A DNA stretch of 64,000 nucleotides from Rhizopus arrhizus (Eukaryota; Mucoromycota; Mucoromycetes; Mucorales; Rhizopodaceae), in assembly GCA_024220505.1 (NCBI GenBank), contig JAKZZE010000006.1, forward strand, positions 1,736,001 through 1,800,000, read 5' to 3'. The translations under genes and the position numbers were made by a program. How positions within the stretch are numbered: the stretch's first letter is position 1; every line of letters begins with the position of its first letter. Positions 1 to 12,679 of the stretch are shown here, piece after piece. The notes below the pieces were generated by a model. That model did no database searches, was not told the DNA's origin, and saw only the letters and a program-made list of their open reading frames with translations.

Positions 1-1889
1 AGTAGTAATAAAAACATAAAATGGCATATTTTTCTACCGTGTTGAATACATTGCTATTTATTTTTATAAATAGTTTAAAATGATAAGGTGCCTTTTTTCT
101 GCTTATGCAAAAAAAAAAAAAGTTTTGACAATGCATCTGCTACCTACCTTAATAAATAAAATTCCGACCAAGAACGTCTAGTTTGCATGATACTTTGGTT
201 AAAGATAAAAAGTAGAATTTGCATAATCCCAACAATAAAGCCTTTTTTTTGGGGGGGAATACATGGATTCATGATGAAACCTTGTGATGTTTTTATGTAT
301 CAACTATATAAACAAGTCAAAAAGAGAGAAAAGAGCGAAATTTTTAATTTAGGAAAACACGGTTTCAGTAACTTTTAGCAAAATAGCATCTCATTCTAGA
401 CACGATTACTTTTTTAAGGATTAGATCCTTTACAGAATTTAACTTTTGCACAACAAAAAAGCTACACAACGTAATTTTATTTTATCATGTCGTAATTGAT
501 ATACATACATAACACGTCGATCTTTGGATGGTCAATGCGCACAAAAATAAAGTTTCAAGAAAATGTCTTGATATTCTATAACGAATTAAAAAACGTACAG
601 AAAACCCTGAACAGAGCTCTAAATTCATCAACTTATTCAATTGGCTCATAGAACCATACACCTACGATCCATCATGATTGGTACGATTGATAAAAACGTA
701 GATCAAGCAATTGCTTTATAAACAGGATTTCTTTTTTAAAAAGCATTTATGACCAGTCTTTATTTTCATTCTTTACTGGTATGCCATATCGGCCCTTAAG
801 CCCATCTGCTACGCTAGAATCTATAACTACTGTACCATGCCCTGTTAATCACAATGCAGCCGCTAAGAGTATCAACACCTCCGAAGGCGCTATCCTTGAT
901 GTTACTGCTACCATTACCAAGAAACCTTCTGTAATTTTGAACACCACAAAGGTTGCTTCTCAAAGTGTAGCTTCGACTCCGATGATTAAAAGCTGCTCGA
1001 TTGATAATGATGTTTATAACAGTTATTTTTCCTTTTGCGTAAAATGCGGTGTTGATGTTCTTGTGTTCGCGCATGAAAGACATTGTCCCTTGGCTAATCT
1101 TTAGTTGCCTCAAGTCAAGCTATTACTTTTCACAAGAGATAAGTGAAGGAGAGATTTTATATAGCAATAAATAGCAGAGAATACTTGGTTTTTCAAAGCA
1201 AGTATTATGTACGTAGATGGGTATATGGTTAAGTACAGTAATACAGAAATAAGCTATTGACGAGTATTTACAATACAAAATACAGTTATACCTTATTTTG
1301 CCTCCACATGCATGCCAAAAACAATGTTTTCAGAGGCAAGTTTCCTTTTTTTTTTTTTTTTTATTTGCATGAGAAGCTCCAAACTTTTAATATGCCAAAT
1401 CATAGTTCACTTACTGCTGTTTTTTGATATTTTCATTAGGGATGTTTACTACCAATTTTTGCTTGGTGTTATTTTATTATCGATTTGTAGCGTTTTCTTT
1501 CTTTGCAACTTTTCTGCCCCAATATTGCTTATTTGCTTCACAATAATTGATATCAATAAACTTTATATTTATTTTTGGACGCCATCAGTTCAGTTGAGTC
1601 CTGTTTTGGAGTATCAATTAAAAACATGACCCAGCTGTGAGATACCTATAAGATGAAAGAAGTGCAGAGAATATAATGCCACCATTCTTCCATCTTAGCT
1701 TACATTAATCATTCACTCGATTAAACAAATCTATCTTAACCCGAAAAAATGATCATCTTTAGTATTTATCATTTCAGGATCATTTCTTTCTCTTTTTCTT
1801 ATGATCAGGTCGAATGGAAAGTATTTTTCCTTTGTTTGATTTCTGTCCTTATTGATTCATGTACTAAATGTTTTTATGACATACTGCGA
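1..1889. other. No supported gene (AT-rich flank)
   Basis: Very AT-rich sequence with homopolymer runs. Two overlapping opposite-strand open frames at about 781-1113 have no recognisable domain, and neither shows exon or start context that would favour it. I see no RNA gene here. It ends where the inverted repeat begins. Confidence 0.5.
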
Positions 1890-3301
1890 AATTCTACTCA
1901 ATTTTGTTGGATCACATAGACTTCTAAAAGAAAGTACACACTCTGCTATGTATTCATCATTATCTCTCTTTCATACTTGCCCATCCCTTTCTCGTCTTGA
2001 GATGCTCAGCGCCTTGTTTTTTCAAACATCTCTCTTATCTTTGTTATTCTATTAATCATTGTTACAGCACGCATGCCTGAATAAATTACTAAAGAAGATA
2101 GCATAAAATGATCAATCTGAATAAGTCATACTATCGATGTATATGGTGTATAGCATATTTGAATATAAATGATTAGGTTCTAGCGAGGTTGACACTTTTG
2201 AATACGGCTAATTAGCTCATTAAAAAGAAACAAGTAGAAAAAAATAGCTTATGCTTCATGAGTTGCCTAATTTTTTTTTCCTTTTTTTATAGTTCCTACT
2301 GTATATCAGAAAAAGGAGGTCTTTTGCAAGTAAATCCCCTACTGTCTATGGAATGTCTATCTGTTCTCATTACTAACAATCGATATCACCCCTCAATAAA
2401 GAAGACAAAACCAGTTACAAAAAAAAAATGAATATGTAGTATATATAGGCATTTTATTTGAAAAAAAGGGAGATATGCTGATGCATACCATTAATTGATT
2501 TTTTAGGCGATCGAGACATGGCATGTCAAAGAAAATGAGATAGAAAAGGAGTCATTTAAAAGTTGACCGCAGTTTGCCTGTTTCTATATCTCTAAACAGA
2601 AAAATTAAATGATGAGACAACAATATACTATACATGGTTATTGAAAAGATAATCAATTTTATAAATTGTATTTTTCTTCTTCCCATATTTGGATTTTGAT
2701 CTCAAGGGATGAATGAACTTACGCACTACATACGTTATGGAATAAAAAGAAGCCAATATTGCTACCCTATCCTTTTCCGGAAAATATATTAAATTAAAAC
2801 CGCATACAAATTTTTGTTTTCAAACACCACAATAAAATCACTATGTGATTTGCGTCTAAGCGTCTAAGAAAGCTTGAAAATGGCTAGGCTGAGTATTAAA
2901 CAGACATTGATATGATTATGTGACATTTAATTAGAGAATAAAAGAAAGATCATGAAGCTAAAGCAAAGGTAGATCATCAATTACTACTTCTTTTTTTATT
3001 ATTCCTTTGTATCATGTATAGAATCCGAAAGTTCATCATTTACATATCTTTTCTAAAAAGAAACAAAATAGAAAGAAATAATGTGGAAAAAAGAGATATT
3101 CTAATACTCAGAATGTATCAGGGCGATCGAATGTTCATAAATCAATAAACATTTACTGGTTGAAAAAACACATTCCCTAATTTCACAAAACCAATCAAAA
3201 TTGTACCTGGTTTCTTTCAAAAATACAAACCCACAAACAAATTTTTGTTTGTACGTAAAAAATTCCTACTTTTTTACTCAACTTTTACTATATCTCCAAA
3301 T

Positions 3302-3310
3302 CATATAAAG
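3302..3310 (+). promoter_or_regulatory. TATA-like element of lipase copy 1
   Basis: The sequence CATATAAAG lies about 50 nt upstream of the chosen lipase start. The equivalent position in the inverted copy reads CATTTAAAAG, so the two paralogues differ at the likely core promoter. Functional assignment is inference. Confidence 0.35.
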
Positions 3311-3358
3311 GCAAGAATGGGTGAACGTATTTTCTTTCATTCCAGAAGTAAAGTCAAG

Positions 3359-5000
3359 ATGCTTTACCTCAAATTCATAACACTTGTTTTTGTTGTTATC
3401 TTGGAACTCGTTTCCGCTGACGTTACATCTATTTCTGAATGTCCAAAACTTGCGGCAAGGACAAGTGCTGCAAAGGATGTCACAGACCTTCGTATTGACG
3501 ATATCGAAGTTATAGCTGCTTTAGGGGACAGGTAACAAATTAAAAAAGAAAAGAAAACTAGATGTCACATAATAATTCCTCTCCTGTAGTGCCATAGCTG
3601 GTTTTGCTATGATGGGTATCAATAGTGAAAAAAAAACCGGTATGATTGATACCAAATATGTACGAGAGTTTCGAGGAAGTAGCTATGTTATTGGTGGTGA
3701 TACTGGTGCTATTACTTTGGCCAATTTTATTAAGCACTATAATCCAAATGTTTATGGAGCATCGACTTCATCACATCTTGCTACTTTATGTTATGGACCT
3801 TTTTGTATTCCACCTATGTCCTTATGTAAGCATGTCTTAAAATCCAATTATAGTAAAAATGGCTTTACTAATGTAAATAGATAAACCAACCATGGATAAG
3901 TTTAATGCAGCACAAAGTGGAGGGATGGCTATGAATCTTAATTATGAGCTGGATTATCTTATTCCTCGTAAAGCTTAACTATCCTTATTGTATTGTTTTA
4001 TTGTATATTGATTTTTAATGTTACTAGGTATGAAAGCTCACTTTTTTTTTTCTAAAGGAAATTTCACTGCATGGAAGATGATCACAATTCAAATAGGCAG
4101 TAAACTATAAGAAATGAGAGCTGAAGTATTTTCTTATAATGTCATGTTAAACTAGGTAACGATCAATGCACATCTTGTAGTAATTTTGCTGCAGAATATG
4201 CAACTCCTGAAGCTTATGGAAAATACATTGAGGCAGCTATTGAGAGAATTAGAAAAGAGATCCCTAATACAGTAGTAAACTTACGTAAGTACAATATTAT
4301 AAAAAAGACAGCTTTAACCTTTGTCAGCATAGTTGGTAATTACAAGGTCTTGGATATTTATCATAGAACAGTGAATGAGACGGATTACTGCAAAGTAAAT
4401 TCGTTCATTAAAAAAAAAACTAAATGTAGCTGCTTTGCTACTTCAGAAACGCTAGAAAGCTTAAATTATACTTATAAAGGTAGATACTCTTTAACATAAA
4501 TAGAACTTAACACTTACTTTTGCCTATGAAAATAGCGTATAATGAGAAACTAGAAGCAATTGCTGCGAAATATCCTGGAACGCCTGGGGGAACGTTCGCT
4601 GTAATATATAGCCCTACTGCAGTTAATTTTTATTCATTTTCTACAGACGCTTTTAGGTAACTATCAACCAAATTTATATGCAATAGCACTTAAACACGAC
4701 TGACATTGCTTTTTCTGTTAGTAATTTCGATTGCTTCCATCCTAGCTTAAAGACTCATCAATGGTTAGCTAAGGTAATTAGTCTATCATTCTCTTTGAAT
4801 ATAGAAACTCATCTTTCATTTTGATAGTCTTATTGGAATCAACTGTTCCTCAAACAATCTTTAAAGCCGTCGGTTATGACATTTGACCCCAATTTAAAGG
4901 TAAACAATTATCTTTTTTATATTAATATTATTGACAATACTTCAAACAATAGATTCGCTGTCCTACAGAAGATGACAGATTACCAACCGCCTCTAATTAA
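3359..5000 (+). CDS. Secreted GDSL/SGNH lipase, phospholipase B type (copy 1)
   Basis: This ten-exon model closes in frame and encodes about 378 aa: 3359-3531, 3590-3825, 3881-3967, 4028-4099, 4156-4284, 4333-4479, 4536-4656, 4722-4773, 4828-4899, 4953-5000. The start was chosen because it gives an N-terminal signal peptide (MLYLKFITLVFVVILELVSA). The nucleophile block ALGDSAIAG is split by intron 1, between GDA and the serine codon. Later blocks are IGGD, IGSNDQC (the GND block) and DCFH near the C-terminus, which supplies the catalytic Asp and His of the SGNH hydrolase family. Order and length fit the phospholipase B-like GDSL group, which cleaves acyl chains from (lyso)phospholipids outside the cell. 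All catalytic blocks are present and no stop interrupts the model. A near-inverted paralogue lies at 12767-14412. Exact substrate is not visible from sequence. Confidence 0.88.
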
Positions 5001-5507
5001 ACTTTATTAATAACAAAATACACTCGTATAGATACATGTTTTAGTCAACTGGATTGGTATTACCATTTAATAATAAATAAATGTTCAAGTGCATTTCTAT
5101 TGGATTCATCAGCGCGTTATACAATCAACAATGAAGTCAAGAGTATGAAGATGGGTTGCTTTAATTTTGCTTCTGATCTACAACTTCTTTATCAAATGAT
5201 TTAATTACCAACCTAATTTGAAACTTTTAAACTGTTCCTATATAATGAAAAATACAGTACTGATTCATAAAAATTATTCCAAATACCCTCTTTAATAATT
5301 GTTATGAAAAGTATACCAGGTTTTCATACTAAAAAAGTTAAATCATTTCTAATTTCTTTGGATAATTTAAGTTCAAAGGCACTTCATATTTTCTGGTCTC
5401 GAACTTGTATGTTACACTTTTGGGCTGTGCAGAAAAAATGGGTGTCTGAGTCTAATGATATATAGCTCACAAAAAATAAATAGAATCTTTTCTTTTTTAT
5501 ACACGAT
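5001..5507. other. Intergenic, lipase 3' side to antiporter start
   Basis: The first ~90 bases still belong to the inverted repeat arm. The rest is AT-rich with no open frame of note, and serves as the antiporter upstream region. Confidence 0.5.
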
Positions 5508-7763
5508 ATGCGTCTCATACATTATATAGTATTCACATTTTGCTTCTTTTATTGTAATTTCATTACTCATGCGGAACCATCCACAATATCGGTAACTCTT
5601 TTTATTTGGATCTAAATTTTTTTGCATTAATATATGTTTAGTCACTGTCACCTTTGAATGCTGATCAGATTTATAGAATCCTTGAAAAAGGTTATGAGCA
5701 TGAAAAACAACTTGTTGTTAAAAAGAAACGTTTATTAAAAAGCATTAAAGCTGTTCATGGAGAATCAAGTGACGAACTCTATGCACTGGCCGGTGTTCAG
5801 CTTGATGATTTCCAAGCTTTGCAATCTTTTGTTGTAGGCATTTTTCGAATATATGAGCAAACAGTGAACCAAGAGCCCTTCAAGTCATCATACGATTTCA
5901 GAAGTCCAGCACTTAAACTGACATTTGAATTTCAACGCGCTGTCAAGATATCCCATCAACGATTGCGATTGGCATCGACCGTGTCAAATAAATATTCTGA
6001 AAAGCACAGACACTTAAAATCGCCAGAAGAAGAAATACAAGATCCAGATTCTGTGAAGGAGATATTGAATGACATGTTGAAAGAAGTAAGCGAAAATGCA
6101 GATCAGTTAGAAGAAGATATGCAGCAAAATATGATTGTGTTTTCAGCAGATAATGCAAGAGTGGAAACTGTACTAAAGTTAGGAAGGGATAGCCCTAATG
6201 AGAATGTGATAAATGCTATAGTGGATCAAGACAACAATGAATATGTGTTGATGAGACCTGCTGACACTACAGTGATCATTGAAGGTTTGTTATATATAAA
6301 AATGATGATAGCTTTATTTATACTAAACTATATAAATGTAGATTTACAGTTAATACACGACTTTATTTTAATATTAATAACATCCTTTATATTTGGTTGG
6401 ATGTTTACTTGTATTGGTTTACCTGGTAAAGTAATGTATCTTACAAGGTCAATAGTTACTCTTTTAATAATTTTGCATAAATGAAAACAGCCTTTTTTGG
6501 ATACATTTTGGCAGGCATCATCATAGGTCCTTCTGGATATAATCTTATACAAGTAAGAAAAGGATGAATAATGAAAAAGTGCTCTTACAAGTATTTATGT
6601 AGGAACTTATCCAAGTGGAAACGTTGGCTCAGCTTGGCGTAGTGCTTATTGTGTTTGTTTTAGGATTAGAATTTTCTTTAGAGAAAATTAAAAGAATGTG
6701 GAGGATAGCATTGGAAGGTGCGATGACATTGTTATTAGTCACAGTTTTGTTTTTTGTATTCATGGCATACATCATCGGCGCTGATTACAAGGAGGCTGTA
6801 TTTGTAGGTGCTTGTATTAGCTTAAGTTCAACTGCGGTAGTCGTGAAATGCATTCGTCTGGACCAATTAGACCATCTGTACGGTTTGTTAGTTATGCAAG
6901 ACGTTATTCTTGGATTTATGCTGGTAAAGCATCAAAAGAAAGTGTAATGTTGATAGTCTAAAATGTAATTACTTTAGGCTATTATTCCTGCTCTCTCCAA
7001 TACTGGATTTCAGGTGGCGTTAGCCATTCTGAAAACCTTAGTCTCATTCACGCTTTTTGGACTTGTTTGTTATGCTATTGTAAAACTAATTCCGATTATT
7101 CCACGAATATTTCAAAGAGCTTTACCTATTCACCTCATTCTGAAGAATCATGAACTCATGCTGCTGGGTACTATAGCTATTTGCATGACAATGCTAATCA
7201 TTTCTGAGCACTTGGGTTTGGGAATGGAGTTGGGATGCTTTGCGGCCGGTGTGATCATCCGGTCTCGGAAAAATCTATATGAAACCTCACTTGCTGTCAT
7301 TGAACCAGTACGTGATTTATTTGCTTGCCTATTTTTTGCGGCCATTGGATTACATACCTACCCTACCTTTCTTGCATCAGAGGCCATGTTGCTGTTGATC
7401 ATGGCTGGTGGAGTTATTGGCTTTAAGTTCATTGCAACATGTATTATCCTTTATTTATTTAAATTTGATATACACAAATCATCCACAATGGCCATTGCTT
7501 TAGCACAGATATCTGAATTTGGATTCGTATTGGCGTCGAGAGCTAAACAACTTTCAATCATTTCTCGTGAAGTATACTATCTTTTATTGGCTGTTACTTC
7601 AATCACATTGATAGCTACACCGCTTTTGCTAAAATTAACTGATAATAATAATAGCAACCAGGAACCGTCGATGAACAATCAACAACAGCATTATCATCAT
7701 GGTCACCATGAAGATCATAACATTATCTCAATAACTGTAGCTGACAACGAAAAAAATGCTTAA
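5508..7763 (+). CDS. TMCO3-like CPA2-family cation/H+ antiporter
   Basis: The six-exon model is 5508-5591, 5642-6284, 6342-6425, 6491-6552, 6603-6923, 6978-7763. It closes in frame at about 659 aa, close to animal TMCO3 length. Exon 1 encodes only a signal peptide (MRLIHYIVFTFCFFYC...) and is needed because the following exon has no good start of its own. Residues ~30-240 form a lumenal/extracellular charged, coiled-coil domain. From ~245 on there is a Na+/H+ exchanger membrane domain with a dozen hydrophobic segments. It includes GYILAGIIIGPSGYN, LGVVLIVFVLGLEFS, SSTAVVVK and LGLGMELGCFAAGV, all typical of the KefB/CPA2 fold. The C-terminus is a His/Gln-rich tail. It probably exchanges K+ or Na+ for protons in an endomembrane or the plasma membrane; ion specificity cannot be read. 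It lies inside the loop of the inverted duplication. Confidence 0.9.
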
Positions 7764-8006
7764 AAATATTTTTCCTCAGTACTCCTTCCCTCTCCTATAT
7801 ATAAAAGTATTATTTTCCTCCTATCTCCTTATTGTTTATATGCACAACATTCACTTCCTCCATTAGCAAAGAAAAAAAAAAGAAGGCATTATACAATGAT
7901 TTACAAATAAAAAAATCTTACTTTTCTTATTGAGTGTATTAAAAAAAGTTCTTTAAATATAAAAAGGTATACAAGTATGAATTTTGTTATATATAGTATT
8001 TGAAAC

Positions 8007-8918
8007 CTAGGCTTTTTCCGTTATTTGCTGTGGTTCTTTGATGATTTCTGGTATTATCCATTCCTTTTTCGCATCCGGAAGGCATTGGTAGTATCTTTGC
8101 TGTTCAATCATTCTTGATTCACGTATTTTTAACATCATCGATCCATAGTTATCATAATAACGTTTCAGCTCTTCTACACTCAAACCATTCCATTTGCCTG
8201 CCTCTATTACTTGTTCTTTATTATTTTTATCTTGAAACAAATGAACTGGATGAATAAGTCCATGGTAAGAATTCCAAATTTCCTTATCAAATCTTTTCAC
8301 TAAATCTTCGACCAAGTTTTTCACCTCCTTTTCCTTATTTGCAAGTATTTCTGAAGCTACTGGGTCCTTTTCGTCTGTTTTTACTGTATAACAATATCCC
8401 TGCCATAGCACTGTAATAGAGTCACGTTCAGAACTATCTGGAAAGATATCTAGTGTGTTATCATATTCTACTGGTTTCTTCTTCTTGTCTGGTTTCTTTT
8501 CTGCTTCCTGTTCTTTTTGTCTTCTAAGGTTGTTACTATCATCAATTAATATGCCACCGACTGATTCAGATAATCCAGGTGTAACTAATACAGGCACCAG
8601 TTTATTATCGTTTTCACCCTGTTTGCCCTTGACTTGAGGTGTTGCATAGATTACGGCTGATAAAGACCTTCGAATAGAGTTACGAATTTCTTTTCCATTG
8701 GACTGAACCGCTTCTTTCTCATCATAACTTGTTACTATAGTTTTTTCTTCTGTGGGCTTTCGAAAGGATTTTATGTATAAGCTTTTTGACTTTTGCGAAC
8801 GTTTACTTTTGTTGGAATCTTCTTGTAACTTTTGTTCACCAGATGAGAAGGATAAACTTCTGGACAAGGAACTACTAAACCCAGCAAATGAAAATCTTTT
8901 TTGTTTTACAGATTCCAT
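8007..8918 (-). CDS. Uncharacterised fungal protein, 303 aa
   Basis: This is a single-exon frame starting MESVKQKRFSFAGFSSSLSR. The first ~170 residues are Ser/Lys-rich and low complexity, with basic stretches (KKPDKKKKPVEYD). The C-terminal ~130 residues are more globular: ITVLWQGYCYTVKTDEKDPV, then helices rich in charged residues ending KEWIIPEIIKEPQ. There is no signal peptide, membrane segment or known catalytic motif. Its codon use and charged helical composition look like a real gene, and it is convergent with the antiporter (243 bp between stops). I do not recognise the family. It could be a phospho-regulated scaffold, but that is only a guess from the Ser-rich N-terminus. Confidence 0.7.
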   Translation of the reverse strand: MESVKQKRFSFAGFSSSLSRSLSFSSGEQKLQEDSNKSKRSQKSKSLYIKSFRKPTEEKTIVTSYDEKEAVQSNGKEIRNSIRRSLSAVIYATPQVKGKQGENDNKLVPVLVTPGLSESVGGILIDDSNNLRRQKEQEAEKKPDKKKKPVEYDNTLDIFPDSSERDSITVLWQGYCYTVKTDEKDPVASEILANKEKEVKNLVEDLVKRFDKEIWNSYHGLIHPVHLFQDKNNKEQVIEAGKWNGLSVEELKRYYDNYGSMMLKIRESRMIEQQRYYQCLPDAKKEWIIPEIIKEPQQITEKA

Positions 8919-10134
8919 TTTTTTTTCTTAATATAATAAAAAAGAAGGAAAATAAATATAAAGTATACAGCAAAAAAAAAAGAAAAAAAGGAAAAAAGTA
9001 AAAAAGAGTGTCTCAAGGAGGGACAAAGAAATTAAAAGAATATATTCATCTGTCAAACTGTTAAAGATACTCCAACCTTACATAAGTTAACTATTTTAGT
9101 TTATTTGTAACGTGGGCTTCTGTCCTAAAACATTAATTAGTTCCGCCCAGGTACCAAAACATATGAAAATCTCGAGAGAGTGAGAAAACAAGACTTGGTT
9201 GTACTGCTGCATAAATATGAAAAGCTCATTTTTTAGACTTGTTTTCTTTTACTTTTATTTTACTATAGCAACCGTGCTCATTAGAGTTTTTAAAGGAAAC
9301 ATTACACAAAGAATAAATGAAAAAACTTTTGTTATTACAGTTTAATTGCTAAATACTATGTTTCTTGAACTTTTCGATAATCAAGTCTAGAAAATGTATT
9401 AGGTGGTATCTTTAAAATTTAAGCTGAAAAATAGCCCCTGTATATTTTTTATCCAATTTATTGATTGTGTTTTTTTTTTTTTTTTTTTTTTTTGTTACTA
9501 ATTATTGTGCAACAAAGAGATGTTTTATTGAATGAATAGAATCCCTATAATAAAAATTATTTTTTAGACAACTAAGGCTGATAAGAAAAAATAGTAAAGG
9601 ACGGCCATTGATTCAAAAATTCAATAATGCCTTGCTGTTGATTAGTTTTATCTTCTCTCTTTTCCTTAACGGTTGCGTTTCTCTACTCGCCGAGAATTGT
9701 TGTTCAGGTTCAACTCACGATTATACTTTTTCCAAACCTCGGCAAAAAAAATTTTTTTTTTCAGGAACAATTCTTTAATATGTATTCTTTTTTCCTTAAA
9801 TTTGTCTATCATTGGCTAAGATACAAATTAATATAAAGCTGTTCAACATCTTTCATTGGATGGGTATGATATGTGTGATCCAAGCGCCTTTTATATACAA
9901 AAAAAGAAAATTTAAGTGACAGTCCGTTCAAGATGCGGTTATTTTGATATCTACGCGTTTTTTATTGGGCATGATCCGTCCCTTGAATTTTCATAGCTTG
10001 TATTACATTTACGCGAGAGATGAGGACAACACGACTTGATATGCGTCTATATATAAACCGTATTTGTGTATGCTCTTGATTGGGAATAAAAAAGCCTTTT
10101 CTTCTTTTTTTAATCGTCCTTTTCGCCCTTTCTT
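8919..10134. other. Intergenic region shared by two divergent genes
   Basis: 1.2 kb between the starts of the 303-aa protein (minus) and the glucanase (plus). It contains poly-T runs, including one of about 24 T around 9471-9494. I see no gene in it. Confidence 0.6.
10048..10057 (+). promoter_or_regulatory. TATA box of the GH16 gene
   Basis: The sequence TATATATAAA ends 77 nt before the glucanase ATG, and a pyrimidine-rich stretch follows immediately before the start. Position and sequence fit a fungal TATA element. Confidence 0.5.
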
Positions 10135-11126
10135 ATGATAAGCACTTTGTCTATCTTTATTCTTTCTGTAGCTGCTATTGAAGCTGTGTTGGGCAAATAT
10201 ATGCTACAAGATAATTATACTGGTCAGACATTTTTTGAACAATTCACTTTCTTTAATGAAACAGACCCTACCCATGGCTTCGTACAATATCAAAATCTGA
10301 AAAACGCTCAATCTTCAGGTCTTGTTTACACTATAGATGACCGCTTTATCATGAAGGCAGATAACGTAAGCATCACTCCCTTTGGCCGCCCCTCCGTTCG
10401 CATCTCTTCAAAAAAGACATATAACTCTGGTCTTTTCGTTTTTGATGTAAACCACGTACCTACTGGCTGTAGTACTTGGCCTGCTTACTGGTTAGTAGGA
10501 TCATCTTGGCCAACAAATGGCGAAATCGATGTAAGCCATCCGTATCATTAAGAGACATTGCTTTAACCATTTAGTAGATACTTGAAGGTGTTCATACCCA
10601 AACCAAAAACACAGTTACGCTTCATACGGATAATAGATGTACAATGACTGGCGTAGCACAATCTATGACTGGTGCCTCTTCTCAATACAAAGACTGTGAT
10701 GTGAATGCTTCCAACCAACCTAGTAATACCGGCTGCAGTGTGACTGATTCAAGAAATAACTCATTTGGATCAGGCCTTAATAACATTGGTGGCGGCGTAT
10801 ACATTCTTCTTTGGAATACTAGTATACAAGTCTGGTTTTTCCCTCGTAACTCAATTCCTAGAGATATAACTTCTGGAGAGCCTTCTCCTTCCCAATGGGG
10901 CCTTCCTGCCGCTGATTTTCCTTTTGGAGCAAGCTGCAGTTCTACAGCCTTTAAAAATATGAATATCGTGATTGATTTAACGTTTTGTGGTGACTGGGCA
11001 GGTCTCTCTAGTGCAACTTCTGAGTACAATTGTCCTGCGGATTGCAATGCCTTTGTGCAAAACAACCCTAGTGCTTTTACCTCGGCTTACTGGGATATTA
11101 ATTCCTTAAAAATTTATCAAGTATAG
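10135..11126 (+). CDS. Secreted GH16 endo-beta-1,3(4)-glucanase
   Basis: Two exons (10135-10530, 10578-11126) give 314 aa. The N-terminus MISTLSIFILSVAAIEAVLG is a signal peptide. The intron falls inside the active site: exon 1 ends ...NGEID and exon 2 begins ILEGVH, together forming the GH16 motif E-I-D-I-x-E (nucleophile and acid/base glutamates) of laminarinases. Preceding this is WPAYWLVG, and further on there are several cysteines (CSVTD, CSSTAF, CGDW, YNCPADC) typical of the fungal Lam16A-like subgroup. It should hydrolyse beta-1,3/1,4- or beta-1,3/1,6-glucans of cell walls or plant material. It has a TATA box and lies in the loop between the two lipase copies. Confidence 0.93.
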
Positions 11127-12679
11127 ATCATATAAGATGTATAGAGCTTGTTTGCATGTTATAAATAAAATCATTCTTTTCATTATACTTTTACGGTACC
11201 CTGTTTCTCTAGAAGGGCTTGCTTACAAAAAAAAATTAACGTCTAGAATCAATTAATTATTCCTCTCTCAATACTTATTGTTTATGTAATATCTAGTTAT
11301 TATAAATAGAATGAAACCTCAAGACCGCAAAAACCATGTTAGCTTATTTTCAGTTGACATATTAAATAATCACAGATTCCTGAATAATTTTTTTTTCGCT
11401 TTGGTTCCGCATCGGAAATGAAGAAGTTCTTTCCGTTCGTACCTAGAGATTGATGAACGGTATAGAAACTTTTATAAAGCTTTATACACAATGGATGTAT
11501 ATCAATTTTTTATTTGACTTTTTAGAGAAATGCAAATTGAATAAACGCCATTTTTACTTCATAACATTTAAAAAGGTGTCTACTTTCCTGTTTGTAATTT
11601 CATCAGTTGCTTTTTCAAAATTCTTTTGCTTTTCGTATTTGTATCTTAAAATTTTACAAAGTTATATGAATTTATTTACCAACTTATCGCCTTCCTTATA
11701 ATAATAAAAGCCTTGGCCTAGCAGTCCTAACAAAAAAAAATTTTTTTGAAAGAAAGCATATTACTTACTTACATGGTATAATGGAACTTTACAAATGATG
11801 CCAATCTAATCTAAGTGGATAACATAAAACATCCCAAGAAACTAATAGGTAAAATAAATAGATCGAAAAAATCATAAAGATAAAATATTTACAGTGAGTG
11901 GTTTTGTAGGATGACTGAAGTAAATAATTTCGAAAAGTGGGCGAATTAAAAAAAGTGATGGGATAAAGGTCGAATGACATGAGAGCAAGCAAGATTTAAA
12001 TTGCCACAATAGCAATATCTTGGATTTTTTAGCATTGTTTAAAAGACGTAAAACTATTCAACCAACCAGCAAAGTTTTTACAACATTTTTACTTATTTTT
12101 ATTGGCTTTATCGTTATCAATGACTATTGAATATAACGATTTACAAATATATGTTTTTGTCAACAAAAAGCCCGACTAACCGGCAAGAAATAACTTACAT
12201 ATTCTTATACAATTTTGAAGAAGATAATTAGGACAACTTCAGTTACTGATCATCTAATCATATCACTTGCATAGCAAAAATTATAATTTGAAAAACCCAA
12301 AAAGCTTTACTTTATTTTGTCTTTATCTTTTCTTTCTTTAAGCAGTTACCCAATATCGCTATGCAGATTGCTACAAAGCATGAGCGTAGACCATTAAAAA
12401 AGTTGCTTCTGAGCCACTGCTGTAGATAACTAGCTAAAGAAACTTCTCCTCAAGTTGGCGTACATAATTTGCGTAGCCAATTTTTTCTCAGAGCCAAGTT
12501 CATAAATTCACGCAAAAGATAAAAAAAATCAAATCATGAGCTTTAGCTTACTTTAAATAATAGGTAAAAGGATTCGACTTTATGTTATGATACTGTTTTG
12601 TATTTATTTATAGTATAGCAGGTTTATGCAATCGATAAATAATGAGACAAAACGATAATAGATAAAATGAAAATGAAAC
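11127..12679. other. Intergenic, no supported gene
   Basis: AT-rich 1.55 kb. Two short open frames (about 11450-11701 plus, 11789-11992 minus) are low-complexity with no domain or neighbour logic. It ends at the start of the right inverted-repeat arm. Confidence 0.5.

Larger units (their letters stand above)
1890..5087. repeat. Left arm of a ~3.2 kb inverted duplication
   Basis: The reverse complement of this segment is found at 12680-15830. Homology starts near the shared stretch ATTTTGTTGGATCACATAG and ends at ATAAATAAATGTTCA. By eye, identity is patchy: near-perfect blocks (about 2160-2350, exon 1 and intron 1 of the lipase, and the last three exons with introns) alternate with clearly diverged blocks (about 2400-2830, lipase exons 2-7). 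The arm includes the whole lipase gene and about 1.5 kb upstream of it. Confidence 0.93.

Noticed and set aside
781..1113. Overlapping open frames on both strands (~100 aa each)
   Set aside because: No domain, no intron or start context, and mutually overlapping in opposite strands; chance frames are common at this length.
3967..4027. Apparent GC-AG intron in lipase copy 1
   Set aside because: Using the donor C|GTAAAG instead of AAA|GC gives canonical GT-AG splicing and keeps the frame in both copies.
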